DNA of 64,000 bases from assembly GCF_943914565.1 (NCBI RefSeq), contig NZ_CALUCN010000013.1, forward strand, positions 11,429 to 75,428, in the 5' to 3' direction. Made by a program: the position numbers and the translations under genes. Under the pieces are notes generated by a model that was given only the letters and a program-made list of their open reading frames with translations, was not told the DNA's origin and did no database searches. Shown piece by piece: positions 1 through 7,442 of the stretch; position 1 is the first letter of the stretch; each line of letters opens with the position of its first letter. The stretch is from an uncultured Tessaracoccus sp. Lineage in GTDB: Bacteria; Actinomycetota; Actinomycetes; Propionibacteriales; Propionibacteriaceae.

Positions 1-1
1 C

Positions 2-673
2 GTCGACGCGGCCCTGCGACGCGGCAAGTACCTCTGGCTCGCGCTCGACGAGGACGCGCTCGTCGCACACCTGGGCATGAGCGGGCAGTTCCGCATCGGC
101 GTGCCCGGTGACCCCGTGCACCGCCACGCCCGCGTCGTGCTGGGGCTCGACGACGGCACCGAACTCACCTTCGTCGACCAGCGGATGTTCGGAGGCCTCG
201 AGCTGCGCGAGGGCATGGCCGCCGACCCGGTGCCGCACATCGCGCCCGACCCATTCTCCACGGACTTCCGCCTGCACGACGTCGCCCGCCGCCTCCGCGC
301 GAAGCGCACGACGGTGAAGCGCGCGCTGCTCGACCAGACCCTCGTCTCGGGCATCGGCAACATCTACGCCGACGAGGCCCTCTGGCGCTCACGCATGCAC
401 TTCGAGACCCCGACGGGTGTCGTCGGGCCCCGGCAGGCCACCGCCCTGCTGCGCAACGCCACCGCCGTGATGCGGGAGGCGCTCGCCGTCGGCGGCACGA
501 GCTTCGACGCGCTCTACGTCCGCGTCAACGGGGAATCGGGCTACTTCGACCGCGCGCTCGACGCCTACGGCCGCGAGGGACTGCCGTGCAGACGGTGCGG
601 CACGCCGATGGTACGCGAGCGGTTCATGAACCGCAGCTCGACATTCTGCCCCAGGTGTCAGCGGCTGCGGTGA
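2..673 (+). CDS. mutM: Formamidopyrimidine-DNA glycosylase, 3' part (5' end outside window)
   Basis: Base-excision repair glycosylase/AP lyase that removes oxidised purines such as 8-oxoguanine. The frame is open from base 2, before the first in-window ATG at 77, and reads RRGKYLWL then HLGMSGQ, a conserved strand region of the family, so the true start lies upstream. About 223 codons are visible of a usual 270-290. The helix-two-turn-helix region (LVSGIGNIYADEAL) is present, and the C-terminus carries a complete zinc finger with Cys-x2-Cys and Cys-x2-Cys pairs (CRRC ... CPRC). In actinobacteria fpg commonly precedes smc, as here. The N-terminal catalytic Pro/Glu are not visible because of the window edge. 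Confidence 0.95.
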   Translation, partial: VDAALRRGKYLWLALDEDALVAHLGMSGQFRIGVPGDPVHRHARVVLGLDDGTELTFVDQRMFGGLELREGMAADPVPHIAPDPFSTDFRLHDVARRLRAKRTTVKRALLDQTLVSGIGNIYADEALWRSRMHFETPTGVVGPRQATALLRNATAVMREALAVGGTSFDALYVRVNGESGYFDRALDAYGREGLPCRRCGTPMVRERFMNRSSTFCPRCQRLR

Positions 674-698
674 CGGTACCGAGCGCCGCACCGACGGC

Positions 699-1427
699 TC
701 AGCGCCGCTCGAGCACGACGGCGAGGTCCGTCCCCGCGGGGTCGACGGGGACGAGGCCCCACTGGGCGGCCTCCTCGACGAGCTCGGCCCGGCTGAGCAC
801 GCGCCAGGGGTAGTGCGCGGTGCGGCGATCGAGCAGGCCACCGTCGGCCCCGGTGAGGGTCCACTCCATGGTCCACAGCACCCGGGACGCGTCGAGGGGT
901 TCCGCGTGCCCTCGGGTGGTGAGTCGGTGCTCGCCGACCTGCACCGCGCCGAAGTCCGTCCAGGCCACGCTCGTCACGGCCTCCGGCGGCTGCAGCGTGA
1001 CCACGAACCGCCCACCGGGCCGCAGCCGTTCCCCGACGCCTGCGAGCAGGGCCGCACGCTCGTCGTCGCCCAGGTGGCCGATCGCGTTCAGCATCACGGC
1101 GGCGCTCCACACGTCGGGCAGCACGTCCAGTGCCGCGGGCATCGGCGCGGGGACGACGGTCGTCGACCGCAGGAGCGCCTCGTCACCGGCGACGGTGGTC
1201 ATGAGGCCCACCCGCATCGCTGTCGAGGGCTCGACGGCGAACAGCCGCTGTGCTCCGAGGCGTCCCAGCGTCGGCAGGGCGCTGCCCACGCCGGAGGCCA
1301 TGTCGACGGCGACGCCGCCGTCGATGCGGTCGAAGGTCGACGTGAGGAGTCGGTCGGCGTCGTCTCGCCAGGGCGCCACGAGGGCGGCGTACCATTCCGC
1401 GTTCACCGCGTAGAAGTCGTCGGACAT
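699..1427 (-). CDS. Class I SAM-dependent methyltransferase
   Basis: A 242-aa protein with a Rossmann-type SAM-binding core. The N-terminus (MSDDFYAVNAEWYAALVAPW) resembles small-molecule methyltransferases. A glycine motif (VDMASGVGSALPTLGRLG) follows near residues 40-57, then an acidic strand end (FAVEPS) and a later LRPGGRFVVTLQPP segment typical of motif III/post-III. The substrate cannot be told. It is convergent with fpg and divergent from the GtrA gene. The start is ATG 1427: no Shine-Dalgarno precedes it, but a TACCGT box lies 6 nt upstream, suggesting a leaderless transcript. The same frame stays open far upstream antisense to smc, which is a high-GC artefact and not part of the gene. 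Confidence 0.85.
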   Translation of the reverse strand: MSDDFYAVNAEWYAALVAPWRDDADRLLTSTFDRIDGGVAVDMASGVGSALPTLGRLGAQRLFAVEPSTAMRVGLMTTVAGDEALLRSTTVVPAPMPAALDVLPDVWSAAVMLNAIGHLGDDERAALLAGVGERLRPGGRFVVTLQPPEAVTSVAWTDFGAVQVGEHRLTTRGHAEPLDASRVLWTMEWTLTGADGGLLDRRTAHYPWRVLSRAELVEEAAQWGLVPVDPAGTDLAVVLERR

Positions 1428-1433
1428 GGCACC

Positions 1434-1439
1434 ACGGTA
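1434..1439 (-). promoter_or_regulatory. Candidate -10 box (TACCGT) for the methyltransferase
   Basis: The hexamer ends 6 nt before ATG 1427 on the minus strand. With a TSS 6-8 nt downstream the mRNA would begin at the start codon. Confidence 0.5.
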
Positions 1440-1535
1440 CGTGGGTGGGCAACCAGCAGGTCTGCCGGAGGAGTGCGGGTGGCCGCTGAACCGTCGTGAC
1501 GTGCGCGTCCGACGAGCGGATTCGGCGCTGCCCGA

Positions 1536-1541
1536 TACCAT
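1536..1541 (+). promoter_or_regulatory. Candidate -10 box (TACCAT) upstream of the GtrA leader ORF
   Basis: The hexamer is followed by exactly 7 nt and then ATG 1549, the spacing seen at ten other genes in this window. It implies that the transcript starts at the small ORF, not at a ribosome-binding site. Confidence 0.5.
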
Positions 1542-1548
1542 GTGTCCC

Positions 1549-1605
1549 ATGTCCGATCGCCCCGACGAATACCACCGCGACGCGCCCGTGGAGGCCGCGC
1601 GGTGA
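1549..1605 (+). CDS. 18-residue leader ORF coupled to the GtrA-like gene
   Basis: A short frame from ATG 1549 to TGA 1603-1605 encodes MSDRPDEYHRDAPVEAAR. Its start sits 7 nt after a TACCAT -10-like box, as expected for leaderless translation. Its stop overlaps the GTG (1602-1604) of the next gene, which has its own GGAGG at 1590-1594 inside the small ORF. The arrangement suggests translational coupling. The peptide has no recognisable domain, no amino-acid run suggesting attenuation and no membrane segment. Alternatively the GtrA-like protein starts earlier, at GTG 1542 in a different frame, but that start has no ribosome-binding site. Confidence 0.4.
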   Translation: MSDRPDEYHRDAPVEAAR

Positions 1606-2168
1606 GGGCGCTGTGGCAGCGGCACGGGGCGTCGTTCGTGCAGTTCCTGAAGTTCGGCTTCGTGGGCGGCTCCGGCGTGCTGGTGAACCTCTTGGTGAAC
1701 ATCGTCATGAACAAGCTGCACGGCGGCACGGTGAACGCCCACCAAGTCCTGTGGGCCATCCCGGGCACGGCGTACAACGTCCGGTTCACCCACCTCGCGT
1801 GGCTCGTGCCGTTCCTCGTCGCCAACGTGTGGAACTTCCAGCTCAACCGCTGGTGGACCTTCCGGTCGAGCAAGCTCGCCGGCTGGTGGCGTGAGTTCTG
1901 GCCGTTCTTCGCCGTCGGCTCGGTGGCGATGCTCGTCGGCCTGGGCCTCAAGGTGCTGATGACCAACCCGACGAGCCCGTTCTACCTGCCCGAGCCGTGG
2001 TTCCACGAACAGCGCGGGCTGCAGTCGCGCGAGTACTGGAGCCAGCTCATCGCGATCTTCCTCACCCTGCCCATCAACTTCATCGTGAACAAGCTCTGGA
2101 CGTTCAAGGCCGTGCGGGCCCCGCGCACCGTCGACGAGGTGGTCGGCGAGCTGCAGGAGGAGCACTAG
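1602..2168 (+). CDS. GtrA-like integral membrane protein
   Basis: A 188-aa polytopic protein of the GtrA family, whose members are implicated in moving or flipping lipid-linked sugars for cell-surface polysaccharides. Hydrophobic segments include FGFVGGSGVLVNLLVNIV near the N-terminus, LAWLVPFLVANVWNFQLNRWWTF, FFAVGSVAMLVGLGLKVL and IAIFLTLPINFIVNKLWTF. The repeated N-x-(x)-W-T-F motif before the cytoplasmic ends (NRWWTF, NKLWTF) is characteristic of the family. Start GTG 1602 is chosen because GGAGG lies 7 nt upstream; a GTG at 1542 would add 20 basic residues but lacks such a site. The stop TAG directly abuts the smc GTG, so the two genes are probably co-transcribed. Confidence 0.8.
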   Translation: MRALWQRHGASFVQFLKFGFVGGSGVLVNLLVNIVMNKLHGGTVNAHQVLWAIPGTAYNVRFTHLAWLVPFLVANVWNFQLNRWWTFRSSKLAGWWREFWPFFAVGSVAMLVGLGLKVLMTNPTSPFYLPEPWFHEQRGLQSREYWSQLIAIFLTLPINFIVNKLWTFKAVRAPRTVDEVVGELQEEH

Positions 2169-5100
2169 GTGTACCTCAAGCAGCTCACCCTGCGCGGTTT
2201 CAAGTCGTTCGCGTCCGCGACGACGCTCGTCTTCGAGCCCGGCATCACCTGCGTCGTGGGGCCCAACGGCTCGGGCAAGTCCAACGTCGTCGACGCGCTG
2301 AGCTGGGTGATGGGGGAGCAGGGCGCCAAGACGCTGCGCGGCGGCAAGATGGAGGACGTGATCTTCGCCGGCACCGCCAAGCGCGCGCCGCTCGGACGCG
2401 CGGAGGTCGAGCTCACGATCGACAACACCGACGGTGCGCTGCCGATCGAGTACTCCGAGGTGACGATCACCCGCACGATGTTCCGCACCGGTGGCTCGGA
2501 GTACCAGATCAACGGCGCCCAGGCGCGACTGCTTGACGTGCAGGAGCTGCTCTCCGACTCCGGCATCGGCCGCGAGATGCACGTCATCGTCGGGCAGGGG
2601 CAGCTCGACGCGATCCTCCAGGCGACGCCCGAGTCCCGACGCGGCTTCATCGAGGAGGCCGCGGGCGTGCTCAAGCACCGCAAGCGCAAGGAGAAGGCGC
2701 TGCGCAAGCTCGAGGCGACGAAGGGCAACCTCGAGCGCCTCACCGACCTCGTGGGCGAGCTGCAACGCCAGCTGAAACCGCTCGGCAGGCAGGCGCAGGC
2801 CGCCCGCAAGGCCGCGGTGATCCAGGCGGAGCTCCGCGACGCGAAGGCGAGGCTCCTCGCCGACGACCTGGCCGCCGCCCGCGCCGCGCTCGAGGCCGAA
2901 CTGGCCGACGAACGCGCGATGGCCGAGGCCCGGGCCCTGGCTGAGCAGGCCGTCGAGTCCGCCACGCGCGGCGAGGAGGCGGCCGAGACGGCGCTCAAGG
3001 AGGCGCAGCGCGCGTTCGACCGGGCGCAGGAGACGTGGTACGGGCTCGCGGCGCTGCGGGAGCGTGTGCACTCCACGACGACGATCGCGGCCGAGCGCTC
3101 CCAGTTGGGGGACAACCAGCCCGAGCTCGACGTCGGCGGCCGCGACCCCGACAAGCTCGAGCGCGAGGCCGGCGAGGTCCGCGAGCGGGAGAACGCCCTG
3201 CGCGCCGACGTCGAGGAGGCCAACGCCGCACTCACCGACGCGACGCTCGCCCGCGGCAGGGCCGAGCAGGCGCACGCCGAGGCCGAGGCCGCGTACTCGT
3301 CGGCGCTCAGGGCCGTGGCCGACCGACGCGAGGGACTCGCCCGGTTGACCGGCAAGGTCAACGCCGCCCGCTCCCGCATCGAGGCGTCGCAGGAGGAGGT
3401 CGCGAGGCTGGCCCGCCGTCGCGACGAGGCCCTCGCCCGCGCGGAGGAGGCCGCCAAGCAGTACGCCGGCACCGAGTCCTCGCTCGCCGGCCTCGGGGCC
3501 GACGAGTCGGACCTCGACGCCACCTACGAGCGCGCGGCCGAGGCGCTGGACGCGGCCCGAGCCGCCGTCGAGGACACCAAGGCCCGGGAGACCACGCTCC
3601 AGCGCGAACGCGCGGCCACCGAGGCGCGCGTCGAGGCGCTGCGCCTCATGACCGACCGGCGCGACGGGCAGGCGGCCCTGCTCGACTCCGGACTCGACGC
3701 GGTGCGGGGCCGCCTGAGCGACCGCATCACCGTCGAGACCGGGTGGGAGACCGCGATCGCCGCCGCTCTCGGGGTCGCGGCGGAGGCGGTCGTCGTCGAC
3801 GGCATGCCCGGCGCCACGAGGGCCGTCCGGCACCTCGCCGACGAGGACCAGGGCCGCGCACCCCTCGTCGTCACCGGCGCGACCCCGCCACCCGACGGGG
3901 AGCACCCCGGGCGCGCGGCCATCGACGTCGTCACCCCGGCCGACGACGTGGCCGGCGCCGTCGCCTGGCTGCTGCGCGGCGTCGTGCTGGCCGAGGACGG
4001 CGACGAGGCCGCGCGCCTGGCCGAGGGTGGCCGCACCGCGGTGACGCGCTCCGGCGACGTGTACCGGGCGTGGCTCGTGGAGGGCGGCTCGACCGAGGCG
4101 CCGTCGCTCATCGAGGTTTCGGCCCAGCTCGCCGAGGCCGAGGAGGCGCACGCCGAGCAGGGGCGCGCGCTCGACCGGCTGCGCTTCGAGCTCGAGCAGC
4201 GGGGCGAGGCGCTCACCGAGGCCCAGGCCGATGAGGCAGCGGCCTTGGACCGCTTGCACGCGTCGGACGCCGCGATGGCCGCCGTCGCCGACCAGCTCAA
4301 CGCCTTCCGGCTCACCCAGGCCTCGGCGACGAAGGACGCCGACCGGCTCGCGGAGGCGATCAGCCAGGCCGAGGCGTCCCGCGCCCGTGACCAGGCGGCG
4401 CTCGCGGAGCTCGAGCAGCGCCTCGAGGCCGCGTCGGAGGAAGGTGACCACGACGAGCCCGACCCGGAGGAGCGCGACCGGCTCGCCGTCGCCGCCCGCA
4501 TGGCCAGGCAGCAGGAGATGGACGCGCGCCTGCGGCTGCGCACGGCGGAGGAGCAGGTGAAGGCCGTTGCCGGACGGGCGGACTCGCTGCTGCGTGCGGC
4601 CCAGCACGAGCGGCAGTCGAGGGCCAGGGCGAAGGCCCGGCTCGAGGAGCTGCGACGCGAGGCCCACGTCGCGCAGCACGTCCACGCCGCCGCGCAGGTG
4701 CTGGCCGAGCACGTCGAGCGTGCCCGGCAGGCCGCGACGGAGGCACGCGACCGCGCCGAGCAGGACCGTCGCGAGGCCGAGGCCGCCACGACGAGGGCCC
4801 GCCACGCCACGAAGTCCGCCACCCAGCACCTCGACGAGCTCGTCCGCGGTGCCCACAAGGACGAGATGGCCCGCATCGAGCACCGCATGCGCATCGAGCA
4901 GCTGAGCGAGCGTGCACTGACCGAGCTCGGGCTCGAGCCGGACACGCTCGTCGACGAGTACGGCCCAGCGCTGCCCGTGCCGGTCATCACCCGCCCTGAC
5001 GGCACCGCGCTCCAGGACGGCGACGAACAGCCCGACCCGGTGCCCTACGTTCGCGAGGAGCAGGAGAAGCGGCTGCGCGCCGCCGAGCGCAACCTCAAGG

Positions 5101-5699
5101 TGCTCGGCCGCGTCAACCCGCTCGCGCTCGAGGAGTTCGACGCGATGACGGCCCGGCACCAGTTCCTGGCCGAGCAGCTCGAGGACCTCCGATCGACGCG
5201 CGAGGACCTCGTCGACATCGTGCGGCAGGTCGACGCCAAGGTGCAGGAGGTGTTCGAGGAGGCCTACGTCGACGTCGAGCGCGCCTTCGGGCAGGTCTTC
5301 ACCCGCCTCTTCCCGGGCGGCGAGGGGCGCCTCGTCCTCACCGAGCCGGGAGACTGGCTGAACACCGGCGTCGACGTCGAGGCCCGCCCGGCCGGCAAGC
5401 AGGTCAAGCGCCTCTCCCTGCTCTCCGGTGGCGAGCGCTCGCTCGTCGCGGTGGCGTTCCTGTTCGCGCTGTTCATCGCGCGCCCGAGCCCCTTCTACAT
5501 CCTCGACGAGGTCGAGGCCGCGCTCGACGACGCCAACCTGGGGCGCCTGCTCGGCATCTACGAGGAGCTGCGAGAGAACTCCCAGCTGCTGGTCATCACC
5601 CACCAGAAGCGCACCATGGAGATCGCCGACTCGCTCTACGGCGTCACCATGCGTGGCGACGGCATCTCCACCGTCGTCAGCCAGCGAATCCATGACTAG
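2169..5699 (+). CDS. smc: Chromosome segregation ATPase SMC
   Basis: Full-length 1176-aa SMC that, with ScpA/ScpB (not in this window), compacts and segregates the chromosome. The N-terminal ATPase half has Walker A GPNGSGKSNVVDAL near residues 32-45. Two long Ala/Glu/Arg-rich coiled coils (about 170-490 and 640-1000) flank a hinge at about 500-620. The C-terminal half carries the signature LLSGGERSLVAVAF and Walker B FYILDEVEAALDDANL followed by a typical D-loop. The start is GTG 2169, immediately after the stop of the GtrA-like gene. The strong Glu/Ala/Arg composition produces long false open frames on the opposite strand. Confidence 0.97.
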   Translation: MYLKQLTLRGFKSFASATTLVFEPGITCVVGPNGSGKSNVVDALSWVMGEQGAKTLRGGKMEDVIFAGTAKRAPLGRAEVELTIDNTDGALPIEYSEVTITRTMFRTGGSEYQINGAQARLLDVQELLSDSGIGREMHVIVGQGQLDAILQATPESRRGFIEEAAGVLKHRKRKEKALRKLEATKGNLERLTDLVGELQRQLKPLGRQAQAARKAAVIQAELRDAKARLLADDLAAARAALEAELADERAMAEARALAEQAVESATRGEEAAETALKEAQRAFDRAQETWYGLAALRERVHSTTTIAAERSQLGDNQPELDVGGRDPDKLEREAGEVRERENALRADVEEANAALTDATLARGRAEQAHAEAEAAYSSALRAVADRREGLARLTGKVNAARSRIEASQEEVARLARRRDEALARAEEAAKQYAGTESSLAGLGADESDLDATYERAAEALDAARAAVEDTKARETTLQRERAATEARVEALRLMTDRRDGQAALLDSGLDAVRGRLSDRITVETGWETAIAAALGVAAEAVVVDGMPGATRAVRHLADEDQGRAPLVVTGATPPPDGEHPGRAAIDVVTPADDVAGAVAWLLRGVVLAEDGDEAARLAEGGRTAVTRSGDVYRAWLVEGGSTEAPSLIEVSAQLAEAEEAHAEQGRALDRLRFELEQRGEALTEAQADEAAALDRLHASDAAMAAVADQLNAFRLTQASATKDADRLAEAISQAEASRARDQAALAELEQRLEAASEEGDHDEPDPEERDRLAVAARMARQQEMDARLRLRTAEEQVKAVAGRADSLLRAAQHERQSRARAKARLEELRREAHVAQHVHAAAQVLAEHVERARQAATEARDRAEQDRREAEAATTRARHATKSATQHLDELVRGAHKDEMARIEHRMRIEQLSERALTELGLEPDTLVDEYGPALPVPVITRPDGTALQDGDEQPDPVPYVREEQEKRLRAAERNLKVLGRVNPLALEEFDAMTARHQFLAEQLEDLRSTREDLVDIVRQVDAKVQEVFEEAYVDVERAFGQVFTRLFPGGEGRLVLTEPGDWLNTGVDVEARPAGKQVKRLSLLSGGERSLVAVAFLFALFIARPSPFYILDEVEAALDDANLGRLLGIYEELRENSQLLVITHQKRTMEIADSLYGVTMRGDGISTVVSQRIHD

Positions 5700-5823
5700 C
5701 GGCCACGACCCGGATCGCACCTCGCTCGCCGAGCCACTCCCTCTGGCGCGCACACCCCCCGCAGTACGATGACGATCTCGGGAGGACCACCGGCGGCACT
5801 CCCACGGGGACAAGGAGGGGGCC

Positions 5824-6201
5824 ATGCGCTCACGTCATGTATCAACACTCGCCGTCATCGGGGTCGTCGCGCTCGCCGCGACGGCGTGCTCACCCGACGC
5901 GGCCGCGGTCAGCACGTACACCGTGCCGGAGAACCACACGGACGTCGGGGTCGAGCTCACCGTCGTCACCGACGGCGACTGCCTGGTCGCTGACCACGAG
6001 GGGCAGCGCGTCCAGGTCGCGTTCCCCGACGGCGCCACGCGCGACGACGACGAGGTCTCCCTGCCCGACGGACGCACGGTGCAGGTGGGGGAGCGGTCCC
6101 TTGTCGGAGGGACTGTCGTCGACCAGTCCACGGCCGGCGACGAGTACGCGCTCCGCGCAGCTTCTGGTTGCACCGCGGATCGCTGGTTCCTGCTCTGGTA
6201 G
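5824..6201 (+). CDS. Small secreted lipoprotein, unknown function
   Basis: A 125-aa protein with an N-terminal lipoprotein signal: RSRH, a hydrophobic core, then lipobox LAATAC with Cys at about residue 21. The mature part is acidic and contains two more cysteines (GDCLVAD and SGCTADRW), perhaps a disulphide. An aggressive Shine-Dalgarno (AAGGAGGGGG) lies just before ATG 5824, and a TACGAT -10-like box is at 5766-5771. The gene is downstream of smc on the same strand. No domain is recognised. Its last 31 codons are recognisably duplicated, in decayed form, at 8876-8968, making this gene part of the duplication scar in the glp region. Confidence 0.7.
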   Translation: MRSRHVSTLAVIGVVALAATACSPDAAAVSTYTVPENHTDVGVELTVVTDGDCLVADHEGQRVQVAFPDGATRDDDEVSLPDGRTVQVGERSLVGGTVVDQSTAGDEYALRAASGCTADRWFLLW

Positions 6202-6248
6202 GCACAACGACCAGTGGCGCCCCGCACACCTGTGTGGTGTGCGGGGCG
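6169..6248. repeat. 80-bp direct repeat, copy 1
   Basis: This copy covers the end of the lipoprotein gene (CTADRWFLLW-stop) plus the following hairpin. It matches 8939-9018 with 3 mismatches in 80 positions. One mismatch converts the stop TAG here to TGG in the second copy. Confidence 0.9.
6218..6248. terminator. Hairpin terminator after the lipoprotein gene
   Basis: Two perfect 13-nt complementary arms (CGCCCCGCACACC and its complement) flank a TGTGT loop. There is no T-tract. The stem is symmetric, so it could act on both strands. Confidence 0.7.
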
Positions 6249-6282
6249 TCGTCGTCGGTGCGGTGTCCTGTCAAGCGATGCC

Positions 6283-6405
6283 GCCGTGGACGGGCTCGCT
6301 GGTGGTTCCGTCCCACACGACGGTGGTCTCGCGCTGGTTGGTGATGACTCGGGAGCTGGCGATGCCGTGGCTGATCCCCAGGGCACGCGGCCGACGGCCA
6401 TGATG
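6283..6405 (-). pseudogene. Decayed glpK 5' fragment
   Basis: On the minus strand this reads ITNQRETTVVWDGTTSEPV, matching GlpK of the intact gene (ITNQRETTVVWDRTTGEPV). Positions 6310-6346 are identical base for base with glpK 10296-10332. The sequence then jumps by about 180 bp to the glpK N-terminal region: LGISHGIASSR aligns with GlpK LAIDQGTTSSR. So the remnant is the glpK N-terminus with an internal in-frame-sized deletion and no downstream domains. It cannot encode a kinase. Confidence 0.85.
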
Positions 6406-6672
6406 CTGCCCCGCGGTCCATCTGGTTCTTCCGGTCTGTGCTGCAGAGGGAACGGGGACACCGTCGAGGAGGCAAAAGCCGTAGCAGATCGAGGGTGGAC
6501 GATCGTGCATCTGATCGGAATTGCCTGAAATGGCGTTCACGATCCGGTGTTGGAACGTGCCTCTATTCTACTGTGACTAGGCCAGATGGGGTCGCTCAAG
6601 GGAGAATGAACGGTCGCTCGACACGCATGAAGTCGGCGATGGGCCCAGGTTGCAGGAAGAAGGGAATTCGTC
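6406..6672. other. Gene-free spacer between the glpK remnant and the GDPD gene
   Basis: About 270 bp with lower GC than the flanks (for example the AT-rich patch around 6545-6575). It holds the presumed promoter and leader of the GDPD gene, with AGAAGGG before ATG 6673. No convincing coding frame, RNA or -35/-10 pair could be assigned. Confidence 0.5.
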
Positions 6673-7419
6673 ATGCCCAAACACGTCGGCGTGATCGCGC
6701 ATCGCGGATTGAATCGTCGGGCGCCGGAGAACACGATGGCTGCATTTCGGGCTGCGGTGGATGCCGGGGTGGACTGGATCGAGACTGACGTCGACATCTT
6801 GGGCGACGGCACCCCGATCATTTGCCATGATTCGACGTTGGACCGCACGACGAATCGGCGCGGATCGTATGCGCAGTTGAGCCGCGCTGACCTGGCCACG
6901 ATCGATGCAGGCAGCTGGTTCTCGACGCAGTACACCGGTGAACCCATGCCCACCCTGTCGCAACTCGTCGACTACATGAATGCCACCGGACTCAACGCGA
7001 ACATCGAGGTCAAGGCGAACGAACGGGGCAAGGCTGCGACCATCCAGCTCGTCGAGGCGGTGGTTGCTGAGCTGGCGCGGTTGGAGCCGGGGCCACGCGT
7101 GATCATCTCCTCGTTCAGCCAGTTGATCCTCCGGTACTTCCTCGAGCTGGCACCGACGATTCCTCGTGCCTGCTTGTTCGAGACCTGCGCCCTCTACGAC
7201 GATTGGCGCTCCGTGCTGGAGATTCTCGAATGCTCGTACATCCATCCCGAGGATGCGGGACTCACCGAGGCGCACGTCGAGCGATTCCTCCACGCCGGGT
7301 ACGGCGTGAACGTGTGGACGGTCAATGAGGCCGACCGGGTGAATCAGCTGTTCCATTGGGGGGTCACCGGGGTGTTCAGCGACATCGCTGATTTGCTGCC
7401 TCGCCGAGCCATCGGGTGA
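6673..7419 (+). CDS. Glycerophosphodiester phosphodiesterase (GDPD family)
   Basis: Hydrolyses deacylated phospholipids such as glycerophosphocholine to glycerol-3-phosphate plus an alcohol. The 248-aa protein has the GDPD TIM-barrel signature: HRG (GVIAHRGLNRRAPENT, residues 9-11), the metal-binding E-x-D pair (WIETDVDI), the second catalytic His (IICHDSTLDRTT) and C-terminal VNVWTVNEADRVNQLFHWGVTGVFSD. No signal peptide is present, so it acts in the cytosol on imported substrate. It overlaps or abuts the MFS transporter gene, and the product feeds GlpABC next door. The start is ATG 6673 with AGAAGGG upstream. Codon use includes more A/T-ending codons than smc or glpK. Confidence 0.9.
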   Translation: MPKHVGVIAHRGLNRRAPENTMAAFRAAVDAGVDWIETDVDILGDGTPIICHDSTLDRTTNRRGSYAQLSRADLATIDAGSWFSTQYTGEPMPTLSQLVDYMNATGLNANIEVKANERGKAATIQLVEAVVAELARLEPGPRVIISSFSQLILRYFLELAPTIPRACLFETCALYDDWRSVLEILECSYIHPEDAGLTEAHVERFLHAGYGVNVWTVNEADRVNQLFHWGVTGVFSDIADLLPRRAIG

Positions 7420-7442
7420 ACCCGAGACAAAGAGAAGAGAGA

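Noticed and set aside
699..5825. A 1708-codon open frame on the minus strand opposite smc
   Set aside because: Only its last 242 codons (the methyltransferase) look like protein. The rest is the antisense of smc, with Leu/Arg/Gly/Val-rich low-complexity composition typical of high-GC shadows.
6500..6600. A sigma-70 promoter for the GDPD gene
   Set aside because: The AT-rich patch contains several weak hexamers, but no -35/-10 pair with acceptable spacing stands out.
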